Assembly: GCA_038147195.1 (NCBI GenBank)
Contig: JAYQTB010000006.1
Location: 124,001 to 188,000, forward strand
Length of the DNA: 64,000 nucleotides
Source: Eutrophocola salsuginis
Lineage (GTDB): Bacteria > Pseudomonadota > Gammaproteobacteria > Pseudomonadales > Pseudohongiellaceae
Reading direction: 5' to 3'
Below the pieces are notes generated by a model. It did not search any database. It was not told the origin of the DNA and worked only from the letters and a program-made list of their open reading frames with translations. Every line of letters begins with the position of its first letter. Within the stretch, counting starts at the first letter, position 1. Position numbers and translations under genes: made by a program. Below, in pieces: positions 47,836 through 60,337 of this stretch.

Positions 47836-48588
47836 TTATTTGTAACTCGAACAAATCGCCAAAAAATCTTCTGCCACCAGAGAGGCACCACCAACTAGTG
47901 CGCCGTCGATATCCGGTTGGGCAAACAGCTCCGTAGCATTAGAGGCCTTTACACTACCGCCGTACAAAATCCGGATCGTATTCGCTACTTCGACATTTTG
48001 CCTAGCTAGCGTGCCGCGAATCAGCGCATGCACTTCCTGAGCCTGTTCCGGCGTTGCCGTCAGACCGGTACCGATGGCCCAGACCGGTTCATAGGCTATC
48101 ATCGCGTCGGCAAAGGCTTCGGCTCCTGCCTTCTGCATGATCGCTTTCAGCTGCATCAGTACGGTGGCTTCCGTTTCACCTGCTTCCCGCTGAGCCTGAG
48201 TCTCACCGACACAGAGCACCGGTTTGACACCGTTGGACAATGCCGCAGCAAACTTGTCCGCGATGAACGCATCGCTTTCCTGAAAGATCTTGCGCCTTTC
48301 GGAATGACCGACTATCACGTGCGTGCAACCCAGATCTTTAAGCATTGGCGCCGAGATCTCACCGGTAAATGCCCCAAACTGCGCATCATGCATGTTCTGA
48401 GCACCCAGCATTAAAGAACTGTTCTTGAGCAACTCTCCCGCCTGCTGGAGATAGACCGAAGGCGGGCAAACCAGCACATCGGTTTTGGAGCCATCGCCGA
48501 GACCGGCCACTAGGGCATTGAGCAGCGCCGCATTACTGTCACGGCTACCGTTCATCTTCCAGTTGGCAGCTACCAGGCCTTTGCGCAT
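47836..48588 (-). CDS. tpiA: Triosephosphate isomerase
   Basis: 250 residues from the ATG at 48588 (MRKGLVAANWKMNGS), which has GGGGGG upstream; an in-frame TTG four codons earlier is less likely. Catalytic residues: K in ANWKMN, H in VGHSERRKIF and E in YEPVWAIGTG; the phosphate-binding loop is YGGSVKASNA. Glycolytic enzyme, cytoplasmic. Confidence 0.97.
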   Translation of the reverse strand: MRKGLVAANWKMNGSRDSNAALLNALVAGLGDGSKTDVLVCPPSVYLQQAGELLKNSSLMLGAQNMHDAQFGAFTGEISAPMLKDLGCTHVIVGHSERRKIFQESDAFIADKFAAALSNGVKPVLCVGETQAQREAGETEATVLMQLKAIMQKAGAEAFADAMIAYEPVWAIGTGLTATPEQAQEVHALIRGTLARQNVEVANTIRILYGGSVKASNATELFAQPDIDGALVGGASLVAEDFLAICSSYK

Positions 48589-48722
48589 TTCGCCCCCCAA
48601 AAACGGGCGCCAATACTAACCAAGATGATGTTCATATGCAAGAAAGCAAGCGCTTCAAAGCAAGTAAATTCAGGTGTTTGCGGGTAATCGGATGATTTTT
48701 CGGACAGCTATATGGCGGCAGG

Positions 48723-50081
48723 TCAGGCCACGCTCTGTTGCATCTCCGCGGTTACGACTTCAGCGATTGTCTCAGCCAGCCTGCTGACCTGGTCACTATT
48801 CTCGCCTTCTACCATGACTCGCACCACGGGTTCGGTGCCGGAAGACCTGAGCAGGACCCGGCCGGTAATACCGAGCTCCTTTTCGGCACTTGTGACTGCG
48901 GTCTTGATGGCCTTATTGTTATCCAGTCCATCCCTGCTGGCAATGCGAACGTTAATCATCTTCTGCGGGAATTTTACCATGCCGTGCTTGATATCGTTAA
49001 GGCTCTGGCCAAATACCTGCATGGCTGCCAGCACCTGCAGGGCTGATACGATGCCATCTCCCGTGGATGTCTGATCCAAGCAAATGATATGACCCGAGGA
49101 TTCACCACCAAACAGCCACTGCCTCGTCAGCAGCTCCGCCATCACGAAACGATCGCCGACATTGGTGCGACTAAAGGGAATCCCGAGTTCTTTAAGCGCC
49201 AGCTCCAGCCCCAGGTTACTCATCACCGTGCCGATGATGCCCTGGTCCTTGCCGTGCTGACCGGATTTGCCAAGTTTGTAACGGGCGATGATAAATAAAA
49301 GCTCATCGCCGTCGACCAGCTCACCTTTATGGTCCACCATAATGACGCGGTCACCATCACCATCAAAAGCAAGACCGATGTCCGCCTTCAGTTCGAGCAC
49401 CTTCTCCACAAGTTTCTCTGGGTGTGTGGAACCACAGTCACTGTTGATATTCAGGCCATCGGGTTCGGCAGCAATCGTAGTAACTTTGGCGCCCAGTTCC
49501 CTGAACACGTTGGGAGCAATGTGGTAGGTGGCGCCATTGGCGCAATCAATCACGATGGACAAGCCCTTTAGGCGCAGGTTGCCGGGCACGGTGCTTTTGC
49601 AGAATTCGATATAGCGGCCGCTGGCATCGACTATGCGTGACGCCTTGCCGATCTTCGCCGATTCGACTGTAATCAGCTCACATTCCATTGCTTCCTCAAT
49701 CGCCACTTCAACTTCTTCGGGCAGCTTGGTGCCCTGACCGGAAAAGAACTTGATGCCGTTATCCTGGAAACCGTTGTGGGATGCACTGATCACGATGCCT
49801 GCCTGGGCCTGGAATGTACGTGTCAGGTAAGCAACTGCTGGGGTAGGCATCGGGCCTAGCAGGTTGGTATCCATGCCGGCGGAGGTCAAACCGGCTTCCA
49901 GCGCGGATTCGAACATGTAACCCGAGATGCGAGTGTCCTTACCGATAAGAATCTTGCCGCCACCCTCTTGCGCAAATACCTTGCCAGTCGCCCAGCCCAG
50001 CTTGAGCATGAAATCAGGTGTGATGGGATACGTGCCCACCATGCCCCTGATGCCGTCTGTGCCGAAGTATTTTTTTCCCAA
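48723..50081 (-). CDS. glmM: Phosphoglucosamine mutase
   Basis: 452 residues; converts glucosamine-6-phosphate to the 1-phosphate for UDP-GlcNAc. The phosphoserine loop is GIVISASHNGFQDNGIKF near 96-113, the Mg-binding loop DGDGDRVIM near 240, the sugar loop GGESSGHIICLDQ near 320 and RSSGTEPVVRVMVEG near the end. Cytoplasmic. Downstream of folP with a 34-base gap. Confidence 0.98.
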   Translation of the reverse strand: MGKKYFGTDGIRGMVGTYPITPDFMLKLGWATGKVFAQEGGGKILIGKDTRISGYMFESALEAGLTSAGMDTNLLGPMPTPAVAYLTRTFQAQAGIVISASHNGFQDNGIKFFSGQGTKLPEEVEVAIEEAMECELITVESAKIGKASRIVDASGRYIEFCKSTVPGNLRLKGLSIVIDCANGATYHIAPNVFRELGAKVTTIAAEPDGLNINSDCGSTHPEKLVEKVLELKADIGLAFDGDGDRVIMVDHKGELVDGDELLFIIARYKLGKSGQHGKDQGIIGTVMSNLGLELALKELGIPFSRTNVGDRFVMAELLTRQWLFGGESSGHIICLDQTSTGDGIVSALQVLAAMQVFGQSLNDIKHGMVKFPQKMINVRIASRDGLDNNKAIKTAVTSAEKELGITGRVLLRSSGTEPVVRVMVEGENSDQVSRLAETIAEVVTAEMQQSVA

Positions 50082-50115
50082 GGGATGTTCGCCTTTGTGT
50101 TAATAAATTACCGTG

Positions 50116-50988
50116 TTACCGGCTGACCAGTCTTTCAAGTACTGCATTGCAGATTTTTAGTGCATCGACGGTTTCCGCCACGTCGTGGGTGCGCACGATC
50201 CTGCCACCATTCATGACGCCGATAACCGCAGCTGCTACGCTGCCCTGCAGCCTGTCCTTATCCCGCCGGTCGGTGATCATACCGATCATTCTTTTGCGAG
50301 AAACACCGATCAACAGCGGCAATTCTAACCGCTGCAACTCCCCAAGTCTGCCCAGCAGATCCAGATTGTGCTCGAGAGTCTTGCCGAAACCGAAGCCAGG
50401 ATCTAGCAAAATGAGTTTTTTGCTGATACCCGCGGCCAGACAGGCACTGATCCTGGCGCCCAGGAATTTACTGATTTCTACGATGACGTCTTCGTAGCTG
50501 GGATTGTCTTGCATGTCTTTTGGTGTGCCCTGCATGTGCATCAGGCACACCGGCAGTCCGGAGGCAGCACAGACCTGCAGCGCACCTTCCTTGCCGAGAG
50601 CACGAACGTCATTGATAAGTCCAACACCTGCTTCTGGACACATTGCCATGAGGGCGGGGTTGCTGGTATCTACGGAAATGATGACATCGAGATTCCGGTG
50701 AATGGCTTCGACAACGGGCATGACCCGATTGATTTCCTCGTCGCTTCCAACTGCCGCCGCACCAGGTCTTGTGGATTCTCCTCCTACATCTAGAATGACC
50801 GCACCTGCTCTCACCATCGATTCTGCCCGCCGCATTACCTTATCCATCTGAACATGGCCCTGCTGCGACAGCAATTCTCCACCGTCCGAAAAAGAATCGG
50901 GCGTAATATTGAGAATACCCATAACATGGGACACGGACAGATCGAGCGGCTTGCCGGCAAAATCGAACAATTGGGATTGCTGGCTCAT
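50116..50988 (-). CDS. folP: Dihydropteroate synthase
   Basis: 290 residues; joins p-aminobenzoate to the pterin in folate synthesis, the sulfonamide target. MGILNITPDSFSDGG near 24, GGESTRPGA near 70, LDPGFGFGKTLEHN near 195 and GVSRKRMIG near 222. Classical ftsH-folP-glmM order. Confidence 0.97.
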   Translation of the reverse strand: MSQQSQLFDFAGKPLDLSVSHVMGILNITPDSFSDGGELLSQQGHVQMDKVMRRAESMVRAGAVILDVGGESTRPGAAAVGSDEEINRVMPVVEAIHRNLDVIISVDTSNPALMAMCPEAGVGLINDVRALGKEGALQVCAASGLPVCLMHMQGTPKDMQDNPSYEDVIVEISKFLGARISACLAAGISKKLILLDPGFGFGKTLEHNLDLLGRLGELQRLELPLLIGVSRKRMIGMITDRRDKDRLQGSVAAAVIGVMNGGRIVRTHDVAETVDALKICNAVLERLVSR

Positions 50989-51081
50989 GGCATGCGGTAA
51001 CTTCGGGTTAAACGAAAAGGAGTTCTTGCGAGCTTCTTTTAGTGAAACTACAAATCAAACTGCAGTATTGTGTAAAAAAGA

Positions 51082-53043
51082 TCAGTGTTCGCCGGCGGGG
51101 CCGCCAATAGGCTTGCCGTATTCTTTTTTACTCTGCATGGTTTCCTTGTCTTTAGTTTCTTCTGTCGCGGCGGAGACTGTTTTGCCGGAACCATAATCAT
51201 CGTCATGCCAGCCAGCAGGTGGACGCGGTTTCTTTCCGGCCATGATGTCATCGATCTGTCCTGCATCGATGGTTTCCCATTCGAGCAAGGCGTCCTTCAT
51301 GGCTTCCAGCTTGTCACGATTTTCCTCAAGAAGATTCTTTGCACGGGCATAACAGTTGTCGATAATGTTTCGTACTTCCTCGTCAATTGCCTTCGTGGTG
51401 TCAGAAGACAACACCTTGTTACCACCGGATGCGGCGGAGCGACCCAGGAAGACATGATCTTCCTGATCATCATACTGCAACGGCCCCAGGCGTTCTGACA
51501 GACCCCATTTCTTGACCATGTTGTGGGCCATCTGGGTGGCGCGCTGGATATCGTTCGAAGCGCCCGTAGTGACGCCTTCACTGCCCAGAGTCATTTCCTC
51601 GGCAATACGGCCACCGTACAGACTGCAAATCTGGCTGAGGATGCTGGTTTTGCTGTGGCTGTAGCGATCCTCTTCAGGCAGGAACATGGTGACTCCGAGG
51701 GCCCGGCCACGGGGAATGATACTGACCTTGTAGACAGGATCATGCTCCGGCACCAGGCGGCCGACGATGGCATGGCCGGCTTCATGGTAGGCGGTATTCA
51801 GCTTTTCCTTGTCGGACATGACCATGGATTTACGCTCGGCGCCCATCATGATCTTATCCTTGGCTTTCTCGAATTCTTCCATGGTCACGCGCTGCTTGCT
51901 CGCGCGAGCAGCGAACAGAGCAGCCTCGTTGACTAGGTTTGCGAGATCAGCCCCGGAGAACCCAGGCGTGGCGCGAGCCAGCACGGATTCATCGACTCCA
52001 TCGGAAATCGGTACCTTGCGCATGTGGACCTTCAGGATCTGCTCGCGGCCACGAATATCCGGCAGGCCGACCACGACCTGGCGGTCGAAACGGCCGGGAC
52101 GCAGTAGAGCAGGATCGAGCACGTCGGGGCGGTTGGTGGCAGCAATCACAATGACGCCTTCATTGCCTTCGAAGCCGTCCATTTCCACCAGCAACTGGTT
52201 TAGTGTCTGTTCGCGTTCGTCGTGGCCCCCACCGACACCCGCGCCGCGATGACGGCCCACGGCATCGATTTCATCTATGAAGATGATGCAGGGAGACTGC
52301 TTCTTAGCTTGGTCGAACATGTCACGCACGCGTGAAGCACCAACACCGACGAACATTTCCACAAAGTCGGAACCGGAGATGGAGAAGAATGGTACTTTTG
52401 CCTCGCCGGCAATCGCCTTGGCAAGAAGCGTCTTGCCTGTGCCGGGCTGGCCGACCATGAGGATGCCGCGAGGGATTCTACCGCCCAGGCGCTGGAATTT
52501 GTCGGGCTCGCGCAGAAAATCCACCAGTTCCTTGACGTCTTCCTTCGCTTCATCGACACCGGCGACATCGGCGAAGGTGACCTTGACCTGGTCCTCGGTC
52601 AGCATCTTGGCCTTGCTCTTGCCAAACGCCATGGGGCCGCCCTTCCCGCCGACACCGCCGCCCTGCATCTGCCGCATGAAAAACATAAAAACGGCAATGA
52701 TGATCAGGATCGGGAAAGAAGCGACGAGCAATTGGGTCCAGATACTCTGTTGTTCCGGTTCCTGGCCCCTAATCCGCACGTCGTGGGACAACAGGTCATC
52801 GATCAATTTCGGGTCTTCGATGTAGGGTCGGATCGTGTTGAAGCGTGTGCCGTTGCTCTTCTGGCCGACGATATTGACGCCGCTGATGGTGACCTCGCTG
52901 ACATTACCCTGCTGCACCTCTCGAATGAAGTCGGAGTAATCCAGCTGTTCAGCATTGCTAGGCCGGTTGAAGTTATTGAAGACAGTCAGTAGGACCGCCG
53001 CAATAATCATCCACAGAAGTAAATTTTTTGCCATTTCATTCAA
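51082..53043 (-). CDS. ftsH: ATP-dependent zinc metalloprotease FtsH
   Basis: 653 residues. Two membrane helices near the N-terminus (about 5-22 and 106-125) bracket a periplasmic domain; the AAA module has GQPGTGKTLLAKAI and IIFIDEIDAVGR, with the second region of homology ATNRPDVLDPALLRPGRFDR; the protease zinc site is TAYHEAGHAIVG. I start at TTG 53043 (product MNEMAKNLLLW), as GAGGG lies eight bases before it; an ATG three codons on is the alternative, and E. coli shows the same pair. Degrades membrane proteins and LpxC or sigma-32 in relatives. Confidence 0.97.
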   Translation of the reverse strand: MNEMAKNLLLWMIIAAVLLTVFNNFNRPSNAEQLDYSDFIREVQQGNVSEVTISGVNIVGQKSNGTRFNTIRPYIEDPKLIDDLLSHDVRIRGQEPEQQSIWTQLLVASFPILIIIAVFMFFMRQMQGGGVGGKGGPMAFGKSKAKMLTEDQVKVTFADVAGVDEAKEDVKELVDFLREPDKFQRLGGRIPRGILMVGQPGTGKTLLAKAIAGEAKVPFFSISGSDFVEMFVGVGASRVRDMFDQAKKQSPCIIFIDEIDAVGRHRGAGVGGGHDEREQTLNQLLVEMDGFEGNEGVIVIAATNRPDVLDPALLRPGRFDRQVVVGLPDIRGREQILKVHMRKVPISDGVDESVLARATPGFSGADLANLVNEAALFAARASKQRVTMEEFEKAKDKIMMGAERKSMVMSDKEKLNTAYHEAGHAIVGRLVPEHDPVYKVSIIPRGRALGVTMFLPEEDRYSHSKTSILSQICSLYGGRIAEEMTLGSEGVTTGASNDIQRATQMAHNMVKKWGLSERLGPLQYDDQEDHVFLGRSAASGGNKVLSSDTTKAIDEEVRNIIDNCYARAKNLLEENRDKLEAMKDALLEWETIDAGQIDDIMAGKKPRPPAGWHDDDYGSGKTVSAATEETKDKETMQSKKEYGKPIGGPAGEH

Positions 53044-53214
53044 TGGTTTAGCCCTCTAAAGTGCTTTGATTGCACGCTTTGGTGGCAGAAACCGCCCAGT
53101 GCGTTTTCCATTCCCTGCATCAATCCAAATTCAATTCTTACATTATTTGGAGTCTTTGCCTACCGTATTCGGTTGGTAATAACCCCAGTAAATCCGTGGG
53201 TTTGCGCTGGTTTT

Positions 53215-53838
53215 TCAGGATCTATAGCCCTTCGCGAGCAGGTATATCTCCTTCGATCGGGACCGTGAAGCGTCAGGTTTTCTGTTCACAACCTGGGTGA
53301 ATTCACTGCGCAGGTCCTTGAGCAGTGCTTCGAAGCCCTCTCCCTGGAAGACCTTGGTCAGTAGCGCGCCTTCCGGCTTTAGAGTAGTAAGGGCAAAATC
53401 CACCGCCAGTTCAACCAAGTGCAGTGACCTGGGCTGGTCAATGGCCGCCATACCACTTAGATTGGGGGCCATGTCCGAAATTACAAGGTCAACGCCCTCT
53501 CCCTCAGGAACAAGGGCCAGGATTTCCTGAAAGCAGGCTTCTTCGGTGAAATCGCCCTGTACGAAAGTAACACCAGGCACGGGATCCATGGCCAAGATAT
53601 CCGAGGCGATCACTCTTCCAGAGCTGCCCACCAGTTTGGCCGCGACCTGCGACCAGCCGCCTGGTGCCGAACCCAGGTCCACAACGGTCATGCCTGGCCT
53701 GATGAGACGATCGGATTTATGGACTTCCAGCAGCTTGTAGCTTGCACGAGAACGATAGCCCTCAGCCCGGGACTTTTTCACCCAGGCATCATCCTCATGC
53801 TCTTTCAGCCAGTTTTTACTGCTCTTGGACTTACTCAT
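53215..53838 (-). CDS. rlmE: 23S rRNA (uridine-2'-O)-methyltransferase RlmE
   Basis: 208 residues from ATG 53838 (MSKSKSSKNWLKEHEDDAWV); the frame is open further upstream but that part overlaps the yhbY promoter. SAM site VVDLGSAPGGWSQVA; catalytic K-D-K-E residues in SYKLLEV, VISDMAPNLSG, LLTKVFQGEGF and the last strand. Methylates U2552. Upstream of ftsH, as in E. coli and Pseudomonas. Confidence 0.95.
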   Translation of the reverse strand: MSKSKSSKNWLKEHEDDAWVKKSRAEGYRSRASYKLLEVHKSDRLIRPGMTVVDLGSAPGGWSQVAAKLVGSSGRVIASDILAMDPVPGVTFVQGDFTEEACFQEILALVPEGEGVDLVISDMAPNLSGMAAIDQPRSLHLVELAVDFALTTLKPEGALLTKVFQGEGFEALLKDLRSEFTQVVNRKPDASRSRSKEIYLLAKGYRS

Positions 53839-53899
53839 GTTTAAATTAACAATCTTTCCTGTACAATGCGCTGCCCTTAAAACTAGGGCTTTAACCTTG

Positions 53900-54217
53900 A
53901 TGCCATTAGACAAAAAAACCCAGCGAAAGTACCGCAGTATCGGCCATCATCTCGACCCAGTGGTCATTGTTGCCAACGGACTCACGGAAAACGTGCTGAC
54001 CGAAATCAACCGCGCCCTTTCGGATCACGAACTTATTAAGGTGAGGATTGTGGCCGAAGATCGTGAGGACCGAAAAGAGGTCATCGGGGAAATCTGTGAA
54101 TTACAACAGGCGGAGCTGATACAGGTCATTGGCAAGATTGCGCTTATTTACCGTAAGGCGACCGAACAGAAATCGCACCTGTCCAATATCGAACGCTACA
54201 GACACACGCTGGCCTGA
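53900..54217 (+). CDS. yhbY: YhbY-family RNA-binding protein (CRM domain)
   Basis: 105 residues from the ATG at 53900 (MPLDKKTQRKYRSIGHHLDP). The CRM-domain GxxG-like segment and VANGLTENVLTEINRALSDH, HELIKVRIV are conserved; binds pre-50S particles. TACAAT at 53862-53867 is a plausible -10 box. Divergent from rlmE (61 bases) and convergent with greA (6 bases). Confidence 0.94.
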   Translation: MPLDKKTQRKYRSIGHHLDPVVIVANGLTENVLTEINRALSDHELIKVRIVAEDREDRKEVIGEICELQQAELIQVIGKIALIYRKATEQKSHLSNIERYRHTLA

Positions 54218-54223
54218 ACTGTT

Positions 54224-54700
54224 TTACAGGTGTTCGACCTTCTCGATCTCGTACGGCACATCACCACCAGGCGCCTTCACAGTGATCTCGTCACCTTCAG
54301 ATTTTCCCATCATGGCGCGGGCAATCGGTGAGCCAACGGAAATCTTGCTGTTTTTCACGTCGGCTTCATCTTCACCTACGATCTGGTAAGTCACCGATTT
54401 TTCTGTATCAAGGTTGAACAGGGTGACAGTCGTGCCGAAGATGACCTTGCCGGTAGCTGTAATGTTCTTGATGTCGATGATTTCGGAGTCTGCCAGCTTG
54501 CCTTCGATTTCCTTGATTCGGCCCTCGCAAAAACTCTGCTGCTCACGGGCGGCATGGTACTCGGCGTTTTCTTTCAGGTCGCCATGCTCCCTGGCCTCGG
54601 CTATTGCTTGAGTGATTTTCGGGCGCTGGACAGTCTTGAGCTCGTTGAGCTCAGCTCTCAATCTTTCCGCCCCATCAATGGTCATGGGTACTTTTCGCAT
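54224..54700 (-). CDS. greA: Transcription elongation factor GreA
   Basis: 158 residues. N-terminal coiled coil with the catalytic acidic tip (EAREHGDLKENAEYHAAREQ) and C-terminal FKBP-like domain (GSPIARAMMGKSEGDEITVK). Rescues backtracked RNA polymerase. Downstream of carB, as in relatives. Confidence 0.97.
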   Translation of the reverse strand: MRKVPMTIDGAERLRAELNELKTVQRPKITQAIAEAREHGDLKENAEYHAAREQQSFCEGRIKEIEGKLADSEIIDIKNITATGKVIFGTTVTLFNLDTEKSVTYQIVGEDEADVKNSKISVGSPIARAMMGKSEGDEITVKAPGGDVPYEIEKVEHL

Positions 54701-54771
54701 GTCCCGGCTCTCTTAAATGAATGTTTAACGAACAGCGCAATCCTGACACGGTCACGAGTTTCCTGACCGTG

Positions 54772-57993
<3,222 letters not shown>

Positions 57994-58034
57994 GGTCTGT
58001 CAGCAGTCTTTAAGCGTTTTAATTCCTGTATGGT

Positions 58035-59189
58035 TTATCCGGCATGGGCCTGGATGAGTTCGATGAAGTGGTCGAACACCGGGGCAATGTCATGCGGGCC
58101 CGGGCTGGCTTCCGGATGACCCTGGAAACCAAAGGCTGGTTTGTTGGCCAGGTGTATACCCTGCAGGGAGCCGTCAAATAGGGATTTGTATGTGGCCTTC
58201 ACATTTTCGGGCAGTGTCTGTTCGTCCACCGCAAATCCATGGTTCTGGCTGGTGATTAACACCCGGCCTGAATCGAGTTCCTGCACGGGATGATTGGCAC
58301 CATGATGACCCAGTTTCATCTTCACCGTATTGGCACCGCTGGCGAGGGCCAGTAACTGGTGCCCTAGACAGATGCCGAATACCGGGATGCCGGTGTCGAG
58401 AATTTCCCGGATCGCCGCGATGGCGTAATCACAGGGTTCCGGGTCGCCGGGACCATTGGATAGAAACACGCCATCCGGGTTCATGCCCAGCACTTCGCTG
58501 GCGGGTGTCTGCGCCGGAACGACAGTGACCCGGCATGAGCGATCGGTGAGCATACGGAGGATGTTGCGCTTGACCCCGAAATCGTAAGCCACCACGTTGA
58601 AGCGGCCGGGTTTCTTCGGTTTACCGTGACCCTTGCCCAGGCGCCAGGTCCCTTCCTCCCATTTATAGGAAGTGGTTGTGGTTACTTCCTTCGCGAGATC
58701 CATTCCCACGAGGCCGGGGAATGCCCTGGCGGCTTCTATAGCCTTTTCACGACCCTTTCCAGGGTCGGATTCGAAAATGCCTCCAGCGATGAGACAGCCA
58801 TTCTGCGGACCCTTGTCTCGCAGGATGCGGGTCAGGCGCCGGGTGTCGATGTCACAGATGGCGACTACGTTATGCTGTTTCAGGAAATCGGGGAGCGTCA
58901 GCTCGTTTCGGAAATTGCTTTGTAGCAGGGGCAGGTCCCGAATAACCATGCCCGAAGCCCAGACCTTGCCGGACTCGTCGTCCTCGCCGGTGGTGCCAGT
59001 GTTGCCGATATGAGGATAGGTGAACGTGATAATTTGCTGGGCATAGGAAGGATCAGTCAGGATTTCCTGGTAACCGGTCATGGCCGTATTGAATACGACC
59101 TCCCCGGTAGTCTGGCCTTCAGCGCCAATGGAGAACCCTTCGAATATGGACCCGTCTTCGAGTGCCAGGATGGCGGGTTTATGTTGCAT
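58035..59189 (-). CDS. carA: Carbamoyl-phosphate synthase small subunit
   Basis: 384 residues. N-terminal CPSase domain and C-terminal class I glutamine amidotransferase with nucleophile Cys in FGICLGHQLLALASGANTVK and the HPEASPGPHD histidine/glutamate pair. Releases ammonia from glutamine for CarB. Upstream spacing to dapB of 314 bases holds a terminator and presumably the car promoter. Confidence 0.98.
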   Translation of the reverse strand: MQHKPAILALEDGSIFEGFSIGAEGQTTGEVVFNTAMTGYQEILTDPSYAQQIITFTYPHIGNTGTTGEDDESGKVWASGMVIRDLPLLQSNFRNELTLPDFLKQHNVVAICDIDTRRLTRILRDKGPQNGCLIAGGIFESDPGKGREKAIEAARAFPGLVGMDLAKEVTTTTSYKWEEGTWRLGKGHGKPKKPGRFNVVAYDFGVKRNILRMLTDRSCRVTVVPAQTPASEVLGMNPDGVFLSNGPGDPEPCDYAIAAIREILDTGIPVFGICLGHQLLALASGANTVKMKLGHHGANHPVQELDSGRVLITSQNHGFAVDEQTLPENVKATYKSLFDGSLQGIHLANKPAFGFQGHPEASPGPHDIAPVFDHFIELIQAHAG

Positions 59190-59332
59190 AGTGTCCTCCG
59201 TTTTCAGTTACTTGCCCGGGGCCCGTTAAGCCAAAATTCGGCTCGTAGGAAGCTTCAACCGGGCCAGCCGGCTGAAGCAAAATGTCGCGAGAGATTTAAA
59301 GACGCCTGAAAAATTGAGGGGCAGAAACACTC

Positions 59333-59370
59333 AAAAAAAAACGGAATGGGAAAACCCTATTCCGTTTTTT
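59333..59370 (-). terminator. Terminator after dapB, ahead of carA
   Basis: Minus strand AAAACGGAATAGGG, loop TTTT, CCCATTCCG and a run of nine T. A plus-strand T-run is also present, so it could work both ways. The rest of the 314-base carA-dapB spacer shows no gene and no recognisable attenuator peptide. Confidence 0.85.
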
Positions 59371-59503
59371 TAAATTCTGCCTGGTCTGGTGGCGAGCACC
59401 TTTGCCTGTTTCAGTGTCTTCATACTGAAAACTTATTTTATGAAAACTTACCCTGGCTTGTCCATGCCGAATCGTAGAAAAGATGCAGATTCACAAAATT
59501 TTC

Positions 59504-60304
59504 TTAAAGCCCGAGAACATCCTGCATATCATAGAGACCGTTTTCCTTCTCCTTCAACCACAGGGCGGCTTTTACGGAGCCAGTGGCATAGGTCATGCGG
59601 CTATTTGACTTGTGGGTAATCTCGATGCGTTCGCCTTCCCCGGCAAACATCACGGTATGGTCGCCGACAATGTCGCCAGCGCGGATGGATTCGAAGCCTA
59701 TGGTCTTGTGGTCGCGTTCACCGATATTGCCCTCCCGGCCGTATACCGCCACCTCGTCAAGGTCGCGGCCGAGCGCATCAGCCACCACCTCACCCATCCT
59801 GAGGGCGGTGCCTGACGGTGCGTCTTTCTTGTGGCGGTGATGAGCCTCGATGATCTCGACATCGCTGTCCTCGCCAATGACCCTTGCGGCCTCCTCGACC
59901 AGCTTCAGGCACAGGTTAACGCCCACGCTCATGTTGGGCGCGAACACGATGGGAATATCCTTAGCCGCCTTCGCGATAACCTTCTTCTGCTGCTCGGTGA
60001 ACCCGGTAGTACCAATGACCAGTTTCTTTTTTGCGGGCAAGCAGAATTCCAGGTGCTGCAGTGTGGCGGCAGGACTGGTGAAATCAATGAGCACGTCGAA
60101 ATCATCGAGTACTTCAGCGAGATCATCCACGGCGTAAACTCCCAGGGCAGGCAATCCACACAATCCACCTACTTCCTCACCTAGGCTGGGACTGTTGTGC
60201 CTTACGGAAGCGGCGCCAAGTGAAACACCCTTGGTACGGGTGATGGCTTCCACAATAATTTTACCCATGCGACCGGCGATACCGGCGACGGCAACACGCA
60301 ACAT
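59504..60304 (-). CDS. dapB: 4-hydroxy-tetrahydrodipicolinate reductase
   Basis: 266 residues; lysine/diaminopimelate synthesis. NAD(P)-binding VAVAGIAGRMGKIIVEAI, GTTGFTEQQ, catalytic region EAHHRHKKDAPSGTALRMGE and the C-terminal GLYDMQDVLGL. Between dnaJ and carA, standard order. Confidence 0.97.
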   Translation of the reverse strand: MLRVAVAGIAGRMGKIIVEAITRTKGVSLGAASVRHNSPSLGEEVGGLCGLPALGVYAVDDLAEVLDDFDVLIDFTSPAATLQHLEFCLPAKKKLVIGTTGFTEQQKKVIAKAAKDIPIVFAPNMSVGVNLCLKLVEEAARVIGEDSDVEIIEAHHRHKKDAPSGTALRMGEVVADALGRDLDEVAVYGREGNIGERDHKTIGFESIRAGDIVGDHTVMFAGEGERIEITHKSNSRMTYATGSVKAALWLKEKENGLYDMQDVLGL

Positions 60305-60337
60305 ATTCTTTACCTTAGTTTACGAAAAGCGTCCTGG

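Noticed and set aside
59389..59503. Short plus-strand open frame between carA and dapB
   Set aside because: No ribosome site, unusual composition, and it overlaps the end of dapB.
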